A DNA stretch of 64,000 nucleotides from Rhodospirillaceae bacterium (GTDB taxonomy: Bacteria > Pseudomonadota > Alphaproteobacteria > UBA8366 > Aestuariispiraceae): positions 33,136 to 97,135 of the forward strand of contig PAQY01000010.1 of the NCBI GenBank assembly GCA_002709955.1, in the 5' to 3' direction. The translations under genes were made by a program, and so were the position numbers. Positions within the stretch are counted from its first letter, which is position 1, and each line of letters begins with the position of its first letter. Shown piece by piece: positions 40,722-51,238 of this stretch. The notes below the pieces were generated by a model, which worked only from the letters and a program-made list of their open reading frames with translations, searched no databases and was not told the DNA's origin.

Positions 40722-41833
40722 GACAGCACCCCCGGTCGCTTTCGTGTCAGGGCCAACATCATCCCCATACCAATCCCCAAAGCCAGTAAGGACGACCCGC
40801 CATAGGACAGGAATGGTAATGTCATGCCCTTGGTTGGAATCAGGCTTAGGGTGGAGGCCATGTTGATCAGCGCCTGCAAGCCGAACTGAACCAGAAGACC
40901 GGTCGCTGCGACCACAACGAAAAGGTCATTGTCCTGCAGGACCCTTGAAAAACCGCGCAATACGATGAAGGCAAAGATACCAACAATGATCAAACAGGCG
41001 ATCAGGCCCAGTTCCTCACCAGCCACTGCGAACACGAAATCCGCATGGCTGTCGGGTAGGTTCGCCTTGGCAATGCCTTCACCGGGACCGCGACCAAACA
41101 AGCCCCCATTCATGAAAGCTTCCCGCGCCTTATCGATCTGGAAAGTGTCTCCTGCGGCGGGGTCCAGGAAACGGTCAATACGGCTTTGCACATGGGGGAA
41201 GACGAAATACGCGCTGACCAGCATGCCAATGCCGCCCAGAACCATGACAATCACCAGGATCATCGGCAGGCCTGCCAGGAAGAATTGCACGCCAAAGATC
41301 GCGGTCACAACGGCGGCCTGTCCGACATCGGGCTGCAGCAATAACAGGCTGACGACCAGCAGATACAACAGGCCCGCAAAGGCATAGCCGGGCATTGTTT
41401 CACCCATCCGTTGGGATGCAAACATCCAGCCTGCGATGACGGCAAAGGCAGGTTTAACAAATTCAGACGGCTGTACCGTGAAGCTGCCCAGGGAGACCCA
41501 CCGTGTCGCCCCTTTGATTTCCGCCCCAATAAACAGTGTTGCGATCAGCAGGACGATGGACCCGCCCAGCATCAGCAAGGCCAGGCGGCGAATGGCGCGC
41601 GGATCCATCAGGGAAACGCCGATCATTGCCAAGAGGGAAGGGATCAACAGGATCGCCTGTTTGCGCACAAAATGCATTGGGTCCGCGCCAATACGCTCCG
41701 CCACCGATGGACTGGCGGACAGGGTCATCAGCAAGCCCAGCAATGCCAGCGTCAACAAGGCGGCCAGTGTCCACCGATCCACGGTCCACCACCAACGCCC
41801 CAGGACGGATGTATCATTGCGTGCGATGGCCAT
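40718..41833 (-). CDS. ftsW: SEDS glycosyltransferase FtsW
   Basis: A 371-residue SEDS-family protein with about 10 membrane spans. It is the septal peptidoglycan polymerase that works with FtsI. Family motifs include GATRWVSLGSFTVQPSEFVKPA, the aspartate-containing loop AGEELGLIACL and the closing LPFLSYGGSSLLALGIGMG. The start shares a base with the murD stop (TAATG). Confidence 0.97.
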   Translation of the reverse strand: MAIARNDTSVLGRWWWTVDRWTLAALLTLALLGLLMTLSASPSVAERIGADPMHFVRKQAILLIPSLLAMIGVSLMDPRAIRRLALLMLGGSIVLLIATLFIGAEIKGATRWVSLGSFTVQPSEFVKPAFAVIAGWMFASQRMGETMPGYAFAGLLYLLVVSLLLLQPDVGQAAVVTAIFGVQFFLAGLPMILVIVMVLGGIGMLVSAYFVFPHVQSRIDRFLDPAAGDTFQIDKAREAFMNGGLFGRGPGEGIAKANLPDSHADFVFAVAGEELGLIACLIIVGIFAFIVLRGFSRVLQDNDLFVVVAATGLLVQFGLQALINMASTLSLIPTKGMTLPFLSYGGSSLLALGIGMGMMLALTRKRPGVLS

Positions 41834-43197
41834 TACGCGGCCTCCCTTGTTGAGAAAACCGTGCGGGAATTGGCAGGAAGCGCCAGCACAAGGTCACGGA
41901 AGGCATCGCCCCGAACCTCAAAATTCCGATATTGATCAAAGGATGCACAGGCGGGCGAGAGGATAACCGGCCCAGCAGACGGTTCCGCGCGGGCCATCTG
42001 AAAGGCCGCGTCAATCGCTGTTTCCAGTGTGCCGGAAAGCGTTGTTGGAACCCGGTTGCCGATCCAGTTGTTGATGGTTGCCGCAGCATCCCCGATCAGG
42101 AAGGCGTGGCGCACACGGGTCAGATAGGGGTCTAGTGCGCCATAGCCGCCATCTTTGCCCTTACCGCCTGCGATCCAGTAGATTCCCTCAAAGGCTGATA
42201 AGGCGCGGGCCGCGGATTCCGCATTGGTGGCCTTGGAATCATTGATAAAGGTGACGCCATCCAGGGTCGCTATCCGCTCCTGCCGATGGGCCAGACCGGG
42301 AAAACTGCGCAGGCCGTCCAGGATGCTTTCCTGTGACAGACCCAGCGCCTGGGCGATGGCGAAGGCAGCGGCTGCATTCTGTTTGCCATGGTCACCGGCC
42401 AGGGCGGGGCATTCGCCACCATCAATCAGGTCTGCCACAGGCTGGGTCGTATGCGCGATACGGCTTATCGTGCGCCCGTCTTTCATCAGTTGATCGGCGA
42501 TGCGGGCGGTTTGCGGCTCGTCAATTCCGACAACAGCCAAACTGTCGGCATTGCGCGGCCGCAGGATACGCATTTTGGCCCGAATATACCCATCCATGTC
42601 ACCATGGCGGTCCAAATGATCCGGGGTGATATTCAACAGGACCGCAATGTCGAACATGGCGCTGGGGGTCAGGTCCAATTGATAAGACGACATTTCCAGC
42701 ACATAGACGGCGGCATTCGGCAGGGTCAGGGCCGGAATTCCCAAATTGCCCCCAATTGCAACTTCAACACCGCCCTGGCGCAGGATGTGCCCGACCAGGG
42801 CCGTGGTGGTGGATTTCCCATTCGTCCCGGTTATCCCAACAAAGCGGGCTTCCGGCTGTGCCCGGAACAGAAGTTCGATATCCCCCAGAATTTCAACACC
42901 GGCAGCCCGTGCGGCCAATGCGGCAGGGTGGGGGGTTGGATTGGTCAGCGGGATACCCGGTGCCAGAACCAGCGCGGCGGCTTCTTCCAGGCGGGAAGAG
43001 GTTGCCGGATCATCAATATCAAACCCCTGCGCTGCGGCCTTATCGCGGGTTGCCTGATTGTCATCCCAACACAGGACATGCGCCCCGCCAGCACGCAGAC
43101 CTTCAGCAGCGGCCATGCCAGACGCACCAAGCCCGACGACATAGACGGTCTTGTCAGCAAACAGGGTCAGCGGGCGAATGTCGTGTGATTGTGTCAT
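41833..43197 (-). CDS. murD: UDP-N-acetylmuramoylalanine-D-glutamate ligase MurD
   Basis: A 454-residue Mur ligase adding D-Glu. It has the N-terminal YVVGLGASGMAAAEGL, the P-loop GITGTNGKSTTTALVGHI, LNITPDHLDRHGDM, INDSKATNAESAARAL and WIAGGKGKDGG. GGTGAGG precedes the start and includes the mraY stop region. It lies between mraY and ftsW as in most dcw clusters. Confidence 0.98.
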   Translation of the reverse strand: MTQSHDIRPLTLFADKTVYVVGLGASGMAAAEGLRAGGAHVLCWDDNQATRDKAAAQGFDIDDPATSSRLEEAAALVLAPGIPLTNPTPHPAALAARAAGVEILGDIELLFRAQPEARFVGITGTNGKSTTTALVGHILRQGGVEVAIGGNLGIPALTLPNAAVYVLEMSSYQLDLTPSAMFDIAVLLNITPDHLDRHGDMDGYIRAKMRILRPRNADSLAVVGIDEPQTARIADQLMKDGRTISRIAHTTQPVADLIDGGECPALAGDHGKQNAAAAFAIAQALGLSQESILDGLRSFPGLAHRQERIATLDGVTFINDSKATNAESAARALSAFEGIYWIAGGKGKDGGYGALDPYLTRVRHAFLIGDAAATINNWIGNRVPTTLSGTLETAIDAAFQMARAEPSAGPVILSPACASFDQYRNFEVRGDAFRDLVLALPANSRTVFSTREAA

Positions 43198-43201
43198 TGC
43201 C

Positions 43202-44287
<1,086 letters not shown>

Positions 44288-44291
44288 GGAA

Positions 44292-45740
44292 TTATCCTCC
44301 TGCTGCGCGGGCGATTGTGGCCCGGCTGGTTTCCGCGCCCAGCATATCCAGCGCGCGAACGATTGGGGCCATATTTGTGCCCAGGGATCCTTTGATCGTG
44401 ACGATGTCGCCTGCCTTAACGGCGGCACAGACTGGATCAACAAGATCTGTGGAAATTTCGGCATAGCTGCCGCGTTGCACTTGGGGCAATTGATCCCACA
44501 GCGCTTTCATCAGGGGGCCACAGCAGAAAACAAGATCTATGTCTGCCTGTTGCAGGTCTTTGGCCAGGGCCGCATGCAGGTCTGGTCCAGCCGCGCCCAA
44601 CTCTCGCATATCGCCTAGAACGGCGATGCGGCGTCCACCGTCTTTTGGATGTGTTCCGCCTAATACGGCGATAGCGGCACGGACGGAGGCAGGGCTTGCA
44701 TTATAGCTTTCATCGATCAGGCCGAAACTGCCGCCATTGGACAGTGTGATCTGGCGATAGGCCCCGCGGCCGCGGGGTGCGCGGATGTCAGAAAATGTGG
44801 CACTGGCTGCAATCAGGTCCTCGCCCAGGGCCTTTATCGCCCCCAGAACGGCCAGACTGTTCATGACCCAGTGTAATCCGGGTGCCCCCAGACAATAGTC
44901 CAGGGTCTTGTCATTGATCTGGACGGTCGCTGCGCTGCAGGCTGAATGAAGGGATTTGTCGATCAGGCGGATAGTGGCATCCATATGGGTGCCAAAGGTC
45001 AGGATCTTGCGGATGCCGGATGCTTCTGCGCGGTCTTTCAACTGATCAAAAACGGGACTGTCACGAAACAGGATTGCCGTTCCCTGTGCATTCATGCCGC
45101 TGAAGATTTCCGCCTTTGCATCTGCAATGTCTTCAATGCCATCAAAGAATTCCAGGTGGACTGCTTCGACCGTCGTGATGATCGCCACATCGGGGCGACC
45201 CAGACGGGACAGCACATCGATTTCACCGGAATGGTTCATCCCCATTTCCAGGACGGCAAAGCGCGCCGTGTCGGGCAGGCGTGCCAGGGTCAAGGGTAGG
45301 CCGATATGATTGTTCAGATTGCCCATTGTCTTATGGGTCTCGCCAATCTTGGCCAAAGCGGCGGCCAGCGCTTCTTTCGTGCCGGTTTTCCCGACGCTGC
45401 CGGTAATGCCAATGACTTTGGCCTGTGTTGTTGCACGTTTGTGCCGGGCCAGATCATTCAGCGCCTGCATCGTGTCGGGGACGATAAGATGGGGAAAATT
45501 TAAGGATTTTCCCTGTGCCCAATCAGCATTCACAATCGCGGCAACGGCTCCTTCACCAATCGCCTGGGCGATATGATCATGGGCGTCATGGTTAGGCCCT
45601 TTCAGGGCGACGAACAAATCCCCTGGCGCAACGGCGCGGCTGTCGATGGAAACACCGGTTGCAGCCCATTTTGCGCTGGATCGCGCTTTCAAGGCGGCAT
45701 GGGCGGTATCGGAGGTCCACAGGATCGGTTGGTTGCTCAT
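44292..45740 (-). CDS. murF: UDP-MurNAc-tripeptide-D-Ala-D-Ala ligase MurF
   Basis: A 482-residue Mur ligase adding D-Ala-D-Ala to the muropeptide. It contains [16 protein letters not shown], the P-loop [30 protein letters not shown] and [15 protein letters not shown]. The start overlaps the murE stop as ATGA. Confidence 0.97.
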   Translation of the reverse strand: MSNQPILWTSDTAHAALKARSSAKWAATGVSIDSRAVAPGDLFVALKGPNHDAHDHIAQAIGEGAVAAIVNADWAQGKSLNFPHLIVPDTMQALNDLARHKRATTQAKVIGITGSVGKTGTKEALAAALAKIGETHKTMGNLNNHIGLPLTLARLPDTARFAVLEMGMNHSGEIDVLSRLGRPDVAIITTVEAVHLEFFDGIEDIADAKAEIFSGMNAQGTAILFRDSPVFDQLKDRAEASGIRKILTFGTHMDATIRLIDKSLHSACSAATVQINDKTLDYCLGAPGLHWVMNSLAVLGAIKALGEDLIAASATFSDIRAPRGRGAYRQITLSNGGSFGLIDESYNASPASVRAAIAVLGGTHPKDGGRRIAVLGDMRELGAAGPDLHAALAKDLQQADIDLVFCCGPLMKALWDQLPQVQRGSYAEISTDLVDPVCAAVKAGDIVTIKGSLGTNMAPIVRALDMLGAETSRATIARAAGG

Positions 45741-47188
45741 ACGCCCCCTCCCGCTGCTGTGCCATCACTAAGGGAGATTGCCTTCTTTGCCTCAACCACA
45801 TCGTCAAAGGGATGTATTGTCGTGCCGATCTTCTGGCCAGTCTCATGGCCCTTGCCTGCGATCAGCAGAATATCGTCACCGGTCAAACCAGACACGGCTT
45901 GGGCAATGGCGGCGGCCCGATCACCAATCTCAGTGGCATCGGGACATCCCTGCATGACCTCTGCACGGATCGCGGCGGCATTTTCGGTGCGGGGATTATC
46001 ATCGGTGACAATCACCTGATCGGCATATTCCGCAGCATATTTGCCCATGATCGGTCTTTTACCCCGATCACGATCGCCACCACAGCCAAACACCACCACC
46101 AAACGGCCCTTCACAAAGGGTCGAAGGGTGTTCAGGACAGTCTTTAACGCCTCTGCCTTATGGGCATAATCAACGAAGATCCGTGCCCCATTGTGGCGCG
46201 TTCCAGCCAGTTGCATGCGCCCCCGCACCCCTTCCAGGCGGGACAGCATTTGGGCGGCGCGGCGGCCATCAGTGCCTGTCGCGATGACCAGACCCAGGGC
46301 GGCAAGGGCATTTTCCAACTGAAATTTACCGGGCAGGGGGAAATCCACTTTCACTCGATCGCCCATTACGTCCAGCGTCAGGGCATAGCCGCCGCGGCCT
46401 TCAATCGCATCAATGCAGCGGATTGCGCCATTGACCAAGCCATAGGACAGCATGCGCAATCCGCGCTCCTGTGCGATGGCGGCGATGTGGTCGTGTTCTG
46501 CGGATGCCGTATTGACGATGCAGCTTCCACCCCGTGTCAGCAGATCTTCGAAAAGGCGCATCTTGGCCTGGCGATAGGCTTCCATCGTCGGGTGATAATC
46601 CAGATGTTCATGGCTTAAATTCGTGAAGGCCGCTGCGCTGAACCGGACACCGTCCAGGCGATATTGATCCAGGCCGTGGCTGGACGCTTCCATCGCCACA
46701 TGGTCGATATCCGCCTGCGCCATTTCAGCCAGCTCGCGGTGCAGATCGGTTGCGTCCGGGGTCGTCAACCCCTCCCCACCGGTATAGCCCGGCCCCTCAA
46801 TACCCAAGGTGCCAATACTGGCCGCCTTCAGGCCGGTTGCAGCCCATATCTGGCGGGTGAACCCGGCGACGGAGCTTTTGCCGCTGGTGCCTGTGACGCC
46901 GACAATCGTGTCAGGTTGCGGGGCATAGAATGCGGCAGCCATTCGGGCCAGACGACGACGGGGGTTTGCATCGGTGACCAGGGTCACATTGGCCCCAACC
47001 TGTCCGGCGGAAATGCCCGGCGGGGCCAGAACTGCCACGGCACCCTTTGCCACGGCGTCAGAAATGAAGGCGGCACCGTCAGCGACGGTGCCCGGAATTG
47101 CGGCAAACAGGTATCCTGGCCGGACCTGTCGGCTGTCAGCCGTCAGTCCGGTTAGGGGAATATCCGGTAGGATCCTGTCTGCGGTCAT
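45737..47188 (-). CDS. murE: UDP-MurNAc-tripeptide synthetase MurE (meso-DAP adding)
   Basis: A 483-residue Mur ligase. It has TADSRQVRPGYLFAAIPG, P-loop GVTGTSGKSSVAGF, MEASSHGLDQYRLDG and the DDNPR motif that selects meso-diaminopimelate, in TDDNPRTENA. A dapF gene occurs near the end of the window, consistent with DAP-type peptidoglycan. I prefer ATG 47188 (AAGGA 5-6 nt upstream); GTG 47212 would add eight residues. Confidence 0.96.
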   Translation of the reverse strand: MTADRILPDIPLTGLTADSRQVRPGYLFAAIPGTVADGAAFISDAVAKGAVAVLAPPGISAGQVGANVTLVTDANPRRRLARMAAAFYAPQPDTIVGVTGTSGKSSVAGFTRQIWAATGLKAASIGTLGIEGPGYTGGEGLTTPDATDLHRELAEMAQADIDHVAMEASSHGLDQYRLDGVRFSAAAFTNLSHEHLDYHPTMEAYRQAKMRLFEDLLTRGGSCIVNTASAEHDHIAAIAQERGLRMLSYGLVNGAIRCIDAIEGRGGYALTLDVMGDRVKVDFPLPGKFQLENALAALGLVIATGTDGRRAAQMLSRLEGVRGRMQLAGTRHNGARIFVDYAHKAEALKTVLNTLRPFVKGRLVVVFGCGGDRDRGKRPIMGKYAAEYADQVIVTDDNPRTENAAAIRAEVMQGCPDATEIGDRAAAIAQAVSGLTGDDILLIAGKGHETGQKIGTTIHPFDDVVEAKKAISLSDGTAAGGGV

Positions 47189-47228
47189 CTCCGTCCTTGT
47201 GTCCTCATTCACATCATCGCCCCAGTAC

Positions 47229-49013
47229 CTATTGCTGTAGGGAGGCGAGTTTCTTGGTTTCCTCTGGCAGTTCTATGGCAAATACGTGTTGAATCTCGGG
47301 CGCATTCTCTTGAACCGGTTTGACGCCAGCAATTGCGCCGACTCGTTCGATGATCGCCCCAGCCGCAGGGGCTGCAACCCAGCCACCCGTGGCAAAGCCA
47401 AAGGTTTTCTTGGTGCCGCGCGGTTCGTCCAAAACGACATAAACCACATAACGCGGGCTGTTCATCGGAAAGGCCGCAACGAAGGAAGAAATCAGGGCGC
47501 GTTTTTTATACCCACCGCTGCCTGGCTTTTCTGCCGTTCCCGTCTTGCCGCCGACCATATAGCCGGGCACCAGTGCCGCCTTGCCCGATCCTTCGGTGGC
47601 GTTCAAACGCATCAGACGGCGCATGTCAAAACTTACCCGTTCCGAAATGACGCGACGCCCTTCTGGGGCGTTGTCCCGGGCCAGAAGTGTGGGGGGCAGC
47701 AGTTCTCCCCCATTCAGCACGGCGGATACACCATTGGCCAAATGCAGGGGCGTCACCGATAATCCGTGCCCATAGGCAATGGTCATGGTGTTGATCGGAT
47801 TCCAGGGATTTGGAAACATCGGACGGCCTGTTTCCGGGATTTCCAGTGCAATCGGCTCCAACAGACCCAGATTGTTCATGAAGGCTTTCTGGGCGGGCGG
47901 GCCAACATCCAACGCCATTTTCGCAGACCCGATGTTTGAGCTGTAGACGAAAATTTCCGGAAGGGTCAGATACCGCGATTTGGCGTGATAGTCTGAAATC
48001 GTGAAACGGCTGATCTTGATGGGGTTCGTTGCGTCATATCCATCATTCAAGGACGCTGCCCCAGATTCCAGGGACATTGCCGTGTTGAATATTTTGAAGG
48101 TTGAGCCCAGCTCATAGGTCCCGAAAGTCGCACGGTTGAAGCGATTGACTTCCGGTGTGTTTGCGGGATGGTTCGGGTCGAAATCCGGCAGGGAAACCAT
48201 TGCCATGACTTCACCCGTATTCACATCCATCACGATCCCGGCACCGCCTTCGGCGCTGTATTCTTCGACAGCCTTGCTCAATTCATCATGCACAACATGC
48301 TGGAAACGCAGATCGATGCTCAGGCGCAGCGGTTCCTTGCTGGCCCGCAGCCGATCTTCCAGGCCGCGTTCGATGCCAGATAGCCCTTTGCCATCAACAT
48401 CGGTATAGCCCAGAATATGCGACAACAACCGACCATGGGGATAAACACGGGTTTCTGCCCGTTCAAACTCCAGACCGGGGATGCCCAATTGCATCACGGC
48501 CTGTTCCATTTTTGGTGTCAACTTCCGGTTCACGTAAACGAAGGGAGAATCGGATGTCAGCTTTGCCCGCAGGTCACTTTCGTCCAATTCGGGAAATAGC
48601 TGCGCTAGGCGACGGGCCGCATCCACCGGATCCAACAGGCGGTCCGGGCGCGCGGCAAGTGCCGTTGTTGTCAGGCTGGTTGCCACAATCACGCCATTGC
48701 GATCCGTGATCGTCGCCTTTTCCGTCCTTAAATCCGGATTGACGATGGCATGGGTCTGGACAGAGGCCACGTTCTGATTGGCAAAGGCCCCTAAATCAAT
48801 CAGGCGCGCACCAACCGCAGTAAAGGCGAACGCCATCACCGCGCCGGTGATCAACAACCGGGCGCGTCCCATCTCTATCGCACGGCGGAAGCTGCCGTCG
48901 GATCGAATGGGGGCACAGGGTAGGGCGGGGCGGCGATCTGAATGCGGTCGATGCCGGGGCGGAGCAAACTCCGGTGGCTTCGGACGCCGTGTCTTTCTGA
49001 ACGGTCCGATCAT
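47229..49013 (-). CDS. ftsI: Septal transpeptidase FtsI (PBP3)
   Basis: A 594-residue class B penicillin-binding protein. A basic cytoplasmic tail of about 48 residues precedes one membrane span (LLITGAVMAFAFTAVGARLI). The PBP dimer domain follows, then the transpeptidase with SxxK as GSTFKIFNT, SxN as YSSNIGSAK and KTG as GGKTGTAEKPG. It crosslinks septal peptidoglycan with FtsW. The start overlaps the ftsL stop as ATGA. Confidence 0.97.
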   Translation of the reverse strand: MIGPFRKTRRPKPPEFAPPRHRPHSDRRPALPCAPIRSDGSFRRAIEMGRARLLITGAVMAFAFTAVGARLIDLGAFANQNVASVQTHAIVNPDLRTEKATITDRNGVIVATSLTTTALAARPDRLLDPVDAARRLAQLFPELDESDLRAKLTSDSPFVYVNRKLTPKMEQAVMQLGIPGLEFERAETRVYPHGRLLSHILGYTDVDGKGLSGIERGLEDRLRASKEPLRLSIDLRFQHVVHDELSKAVEEYSAEGGAGIVMDVNTGEVMAMVSLPDFDPNHPANTPEVNRFNRATFGTYELGSTFKIFNTAMSLESGAASLNDGYDATNPIKISRFTISDYHAKSRYLTLPEIFVYSSNIGSAKMALDVGPPAQKAFMNNLGLLEPIALEIPETGRPMFPNPWNPINTMTIAYGHGLSVTPLHLANGVSAVLNGGELLPPTLLARDNAPEGRRVISERVSFDMRRLMRLNATEGSGKAALVPGYMVGGKTGTAEKPGSGGYKKRALISSFVAAFPMNSPRYVVYVVLDEPRGTKKTFGFATGGWVAAPAAGAIIERVGAIAGVKPVQENAPEIQHVFAIELPEETKKLASLQQ

Positions 49014-49390
49014 TGTGAGGTCCTCACTAGGGTCGCTGGCAAAACTTCTGTCGTGCCAGATGGTGCCGCCGAGGCGGCTTCAGCGCCCGCATCCGCTTCT
49101 TGCGGATCGGTACGGCGAAACGGGATATCTTCGATGGCCATCACCTGGGACGGCGCCATCGAATGCATGTCGGGTAGAAATTCTTTGCCCAGGGATTCAA
49201 TCCAGTCCGGGCGGCTGGAATAGGACCATTCCGCCTTCAGATTATGGATCGTTTCTTGTTCGTCGCGAATTTGCTGGTTCAATTCAGCCAATTGCCCATC
49301 CAGCGCCTCAACCTGAAAGCTGATATGAAACAGCGTATAGCCGGTGACCGTCACCATGATGATCCAAATGGCGATTACTAAAACTCTCAT
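49010..49390 (-). CDS. ftsL: FtsL-like cell division protein
   Basis: A 126-residue bitopic protein: a span at the N-terminus ([23 protein letters not shown]), a short coiled-coil ([21 protein letters not shown]), and a variable Ala-rich tail. Sequence similarity in FtsL is low, but size, topology and place between rsmH and ftsI are diagnostic. ATG 49390 overlaps the rsmH stop as ATGA, so the longer frame is not needed. It would join FtsB and FtsQ in the divisome. Confidence 0.88.
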   Translation of the reverse strand: MRVLVIAIWIIMVTVTGYTLFHISFQVEALDGQLAELNQQIRDEQETIHNLKAEWSYSSRPDWIESLGKEFLPDMHSMAPSQVMAIEDIPFRRTDPQEADAGAEAASAAPSGTTEVLPATLVRTSQ

Positions 49391-50361
49391 AGCGATCCTC
49401 CATCGGTCCAAGGTTGCGCATTGGTGCGCCATGCGCCGCGCAAGCGCGCGGAGCGGGACCTGGCATTGACTGCGGTTTCAGATGCGGATGGTTTGACGGT
49501 ACCGGTTGTCATCAGGGTGAAAGACGGGCTGCGGGTTTCCGCGTGACCCTGGGGCAGATGGCGTGATCCACCCCCGCCGGCCCGACCGGACCGGGCGCGC
49601 AGGAAGGCCTTTACGCGCTTGTCTTCCAGGCTGTGAAACGCGACGACGACCAACCGCCCGCCTGGCACTAACAGGCGTTCTGCGGCCAATAGGGCGCGGT
49701 CCAATTCGCCCAATTCATCATTCACCTGGATGCGCAGCGCCTGGAATGTCCGTGTCGCGGGGTCGATCTTGTCTTTCGCACGGGGGACGCATCCCCGGAC
49801 GATATCCGCCAGTTGTGTGGTGGTTTCAATGCGGCTTTCCGCCCGTACCCGCACGACAGCCTTGGCAATACGACGCGAAAAACGCTCTTCCCCATATTCC
49901 CAGATGATGCGGGCCAGTTCTTCTTCCGGCCATTCATTGACGACATCGGCGGCGCTGGGACCATCCAGCCCCATACGCATGTCCAGGGGGCCGTCGAAGC
50001 GGAAGGAAAAGCCACGTTCCGGTGTGTCGATCTGGGGCGAAGACACACCCAGATCCAGCACGACGCCGTCCAGCTGGGTCACCCCAACGCCAGACAACAG
50101 ATGTTCCATATCGCCGAACGTGCCGGTCAGTAACGTCAGGCGATCGCCATAGGTGGCAGCCACAGACTGACCCCGGACAATGGCGTCCGGGTCGCGGTCA
50201 ATAGCGAAAACCCGGCAATCGCTGTCATCCAGAATGCCACGGGTATAGCCACCCGCGCCGAAAGTACCATCCAGGTGAACCTCACCAGCCGCTGGTTTCA
50301 ACGCCGCCAGTACTTCTGGCAGCATGACGGGGAAATGTGGGTCTTTAGACGGGGCGATCAT
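49387..50361 (-). CDS. rsmH: 16S rRNA m4C1402 methyltransferase RsmH (MraW)
   Basis: A 324-residue SAM-dependent methyltransferase acting on C1402 of 16S r[33 protein letters not shown] (SAM loop), [20 protein letters not shown] and [17 protein letters not shown] are hallmarks. The start overlaps the mraZ stop as ATGA. Confidence 0.98.
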   Translation of the reverse strand: MIAPSKDPHFPVMLPEVLAALKPAAGEVHLDGTFGAGGYTRGILDDSDCRVFAIDRDPDAIVRGQSVAATYGDRLTLLTGTFGDMEHLLSGVGVTQLDGVVLDLGVSSPQIDTPERGFSFRFDGPLDMRMGLDGPSAADVVNEWPEEELARIIWEYGEERFSRRIAKAVVRVRAESRIETTTQLADIVRGCVPRAKDKIDPATRTFQALRIQVNDELGELDRALLAAERLLVPGGRLVVVAFHSLEDKRVKAFLRARSGRAGGGGSRHLPQGHAETRSPSFTLMTTGTVKPSASETAVNARSRSARLRGAWRTNAQPWTDGGSL

Positions 50362-50828
50362 GCGTCACCGCCTTCCGTGCCCCGGGTTGGCAACAGCGTC
50401 AGGGTTTTGTTTTTCGCGCGGGCACGGGCTTTCTCGCTGTGATCTTTAAAGCGCTCTGGCGCCCAGATCTGAAAGCGATTGCCCTGGCCCACAAAGACCG
50501 CCAGATCGGAAATCCCGGCATGGGCGGCATGATCCGGCGGCAGAACCAGGCGACCGGTTTCATCCAGCAACGCCTTGCGGGCCGTCGCGACGATGGACTG
50601 GTTCAGGTCTTCTTCGTCATCGGAATAAAGCGGGCGTGCCTCGATTGCTTCAACGATGCGCTTCATGAAGGCCTTGTCACAGGCTTCCAGCGCTTCGTGG
50701 CGGGGGGAGGGGTAGATATAAACAATACGCTCGCCCCCTTCCGGCAATTCGGAACGAAAATCGGCCGGCAAGGAAACACGCCCCTTCCGGTCAACTTTAT
50801 TTTCGAATGTGCCAGCGAACAGCGTCAT
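50358..50828 (-). CDS. mraZ: Transcriptional regulator MraZ
   Basis: A 156-residue protein with two AbrB-like MraZ domains: [25 protein letters not shown] and [18 protein letters not shown], each with the DxxGR core. In E. coli MraZ forms a ring that binds direct repeats upstream of its own gene and represses the dcw operon. ATG 50828 gives the canonical start. Three matching repeats occur upstream at 50979-51003. Confidence 0.97.
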   Translation of the reverse strand: MTLFAGTFENKVDRKGRVSLPADFRSELPEGGERIVYIYPSPRHEALEACDKAFMKRIVEAIEARPLYSDDEEDLNQSIVATARKALLDETGRLVLPPDHAAHAGISDLAVFVGQGNRFQIWAPERFKDHSEKARARAKNKTLTLLPTRGTEGGDA

Positions 50829-50978
50829 GCTGAAGGCCACCCCTTGTGTCTGGATATCTCCCCCGATGGGAAATTCCGGTACGTATTCATAAAAACCCAT
50901 TTAATAACAACGGGTTCCCCTTAATCCGCGAATGTCTTCAGAAACACGTCACGCATACTATGCCAGATATCACGGTTA

Positions 50979-51003
50979 TGGGTATTTATGGGATATCATG
51001 GGA
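50979..51003 (+). promoter_or_regulatory. Predicted MraZ operator: three TGGGN repeats with 5-nt spacers
   Basis: TGGGT (50979-50983), 5 nt, TGGGA (50989-50993), 5 nt, TGGGA (50999-51003); the 10-bp period extends to ATGGG in each copy. This is the arrangement reported for MraZ binding in E. coli. The repeats read on the plus strand, opposite to mraZ, and lie just downstream of TTGACG on the minus strand, where -10/+1 should be. That placement suits repression. Confidence 0.68.
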
Positions 51004-51077
51004 ATACGCTATCCGTCAACGAATATGGTGCTAAAAACAGGCAAACAGCAAGTTGTTCTCCAATAATCACGCAAGTT

Positions 51078-51113
51078 AAAAAGCGCCGCTGGAAGTTAGC
51101 GGGTGGCGCTTTA
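51078..51113 (-). terminator. Intrinsic terminator of the TPR-glycosyltransferase gene
   Basis: AAAGCGCC (51081-51088) pairs with GGCGCTTT (51106-51113), with an inner GCT/AGC pairing. On the minus strand the stem runs directly into TTTTTAA. It lies 126 nt beyond the TPR gene stop. Confidence 0.7.
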
Positions 51114-51238
51114 GAGTGAACGGTGATGATTTAAGGGGGCACCGACAAGCAATGGCGATCTAATTTCTTGTTTTGTTCCCATTTAACTTATGAGAACAAA
51201 TCAGGCCAATTGATTTTTGGGGAGGAAACCTGATCAGT

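Larger units (their letters stand above)
50829..51238 (-). other. 410-bp intergenic region with the dcw promoter
   Basis: Holds, from the mraZ side outward, a leader of about 150 nt, the triple TGGGN repeat (50979-51003), a -35-like TTGACG (minus strand, 51019-51014), and the terminator of the upstream TPR gene (51078-51113). No coding sequence is evident. Confidence 0.7.
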
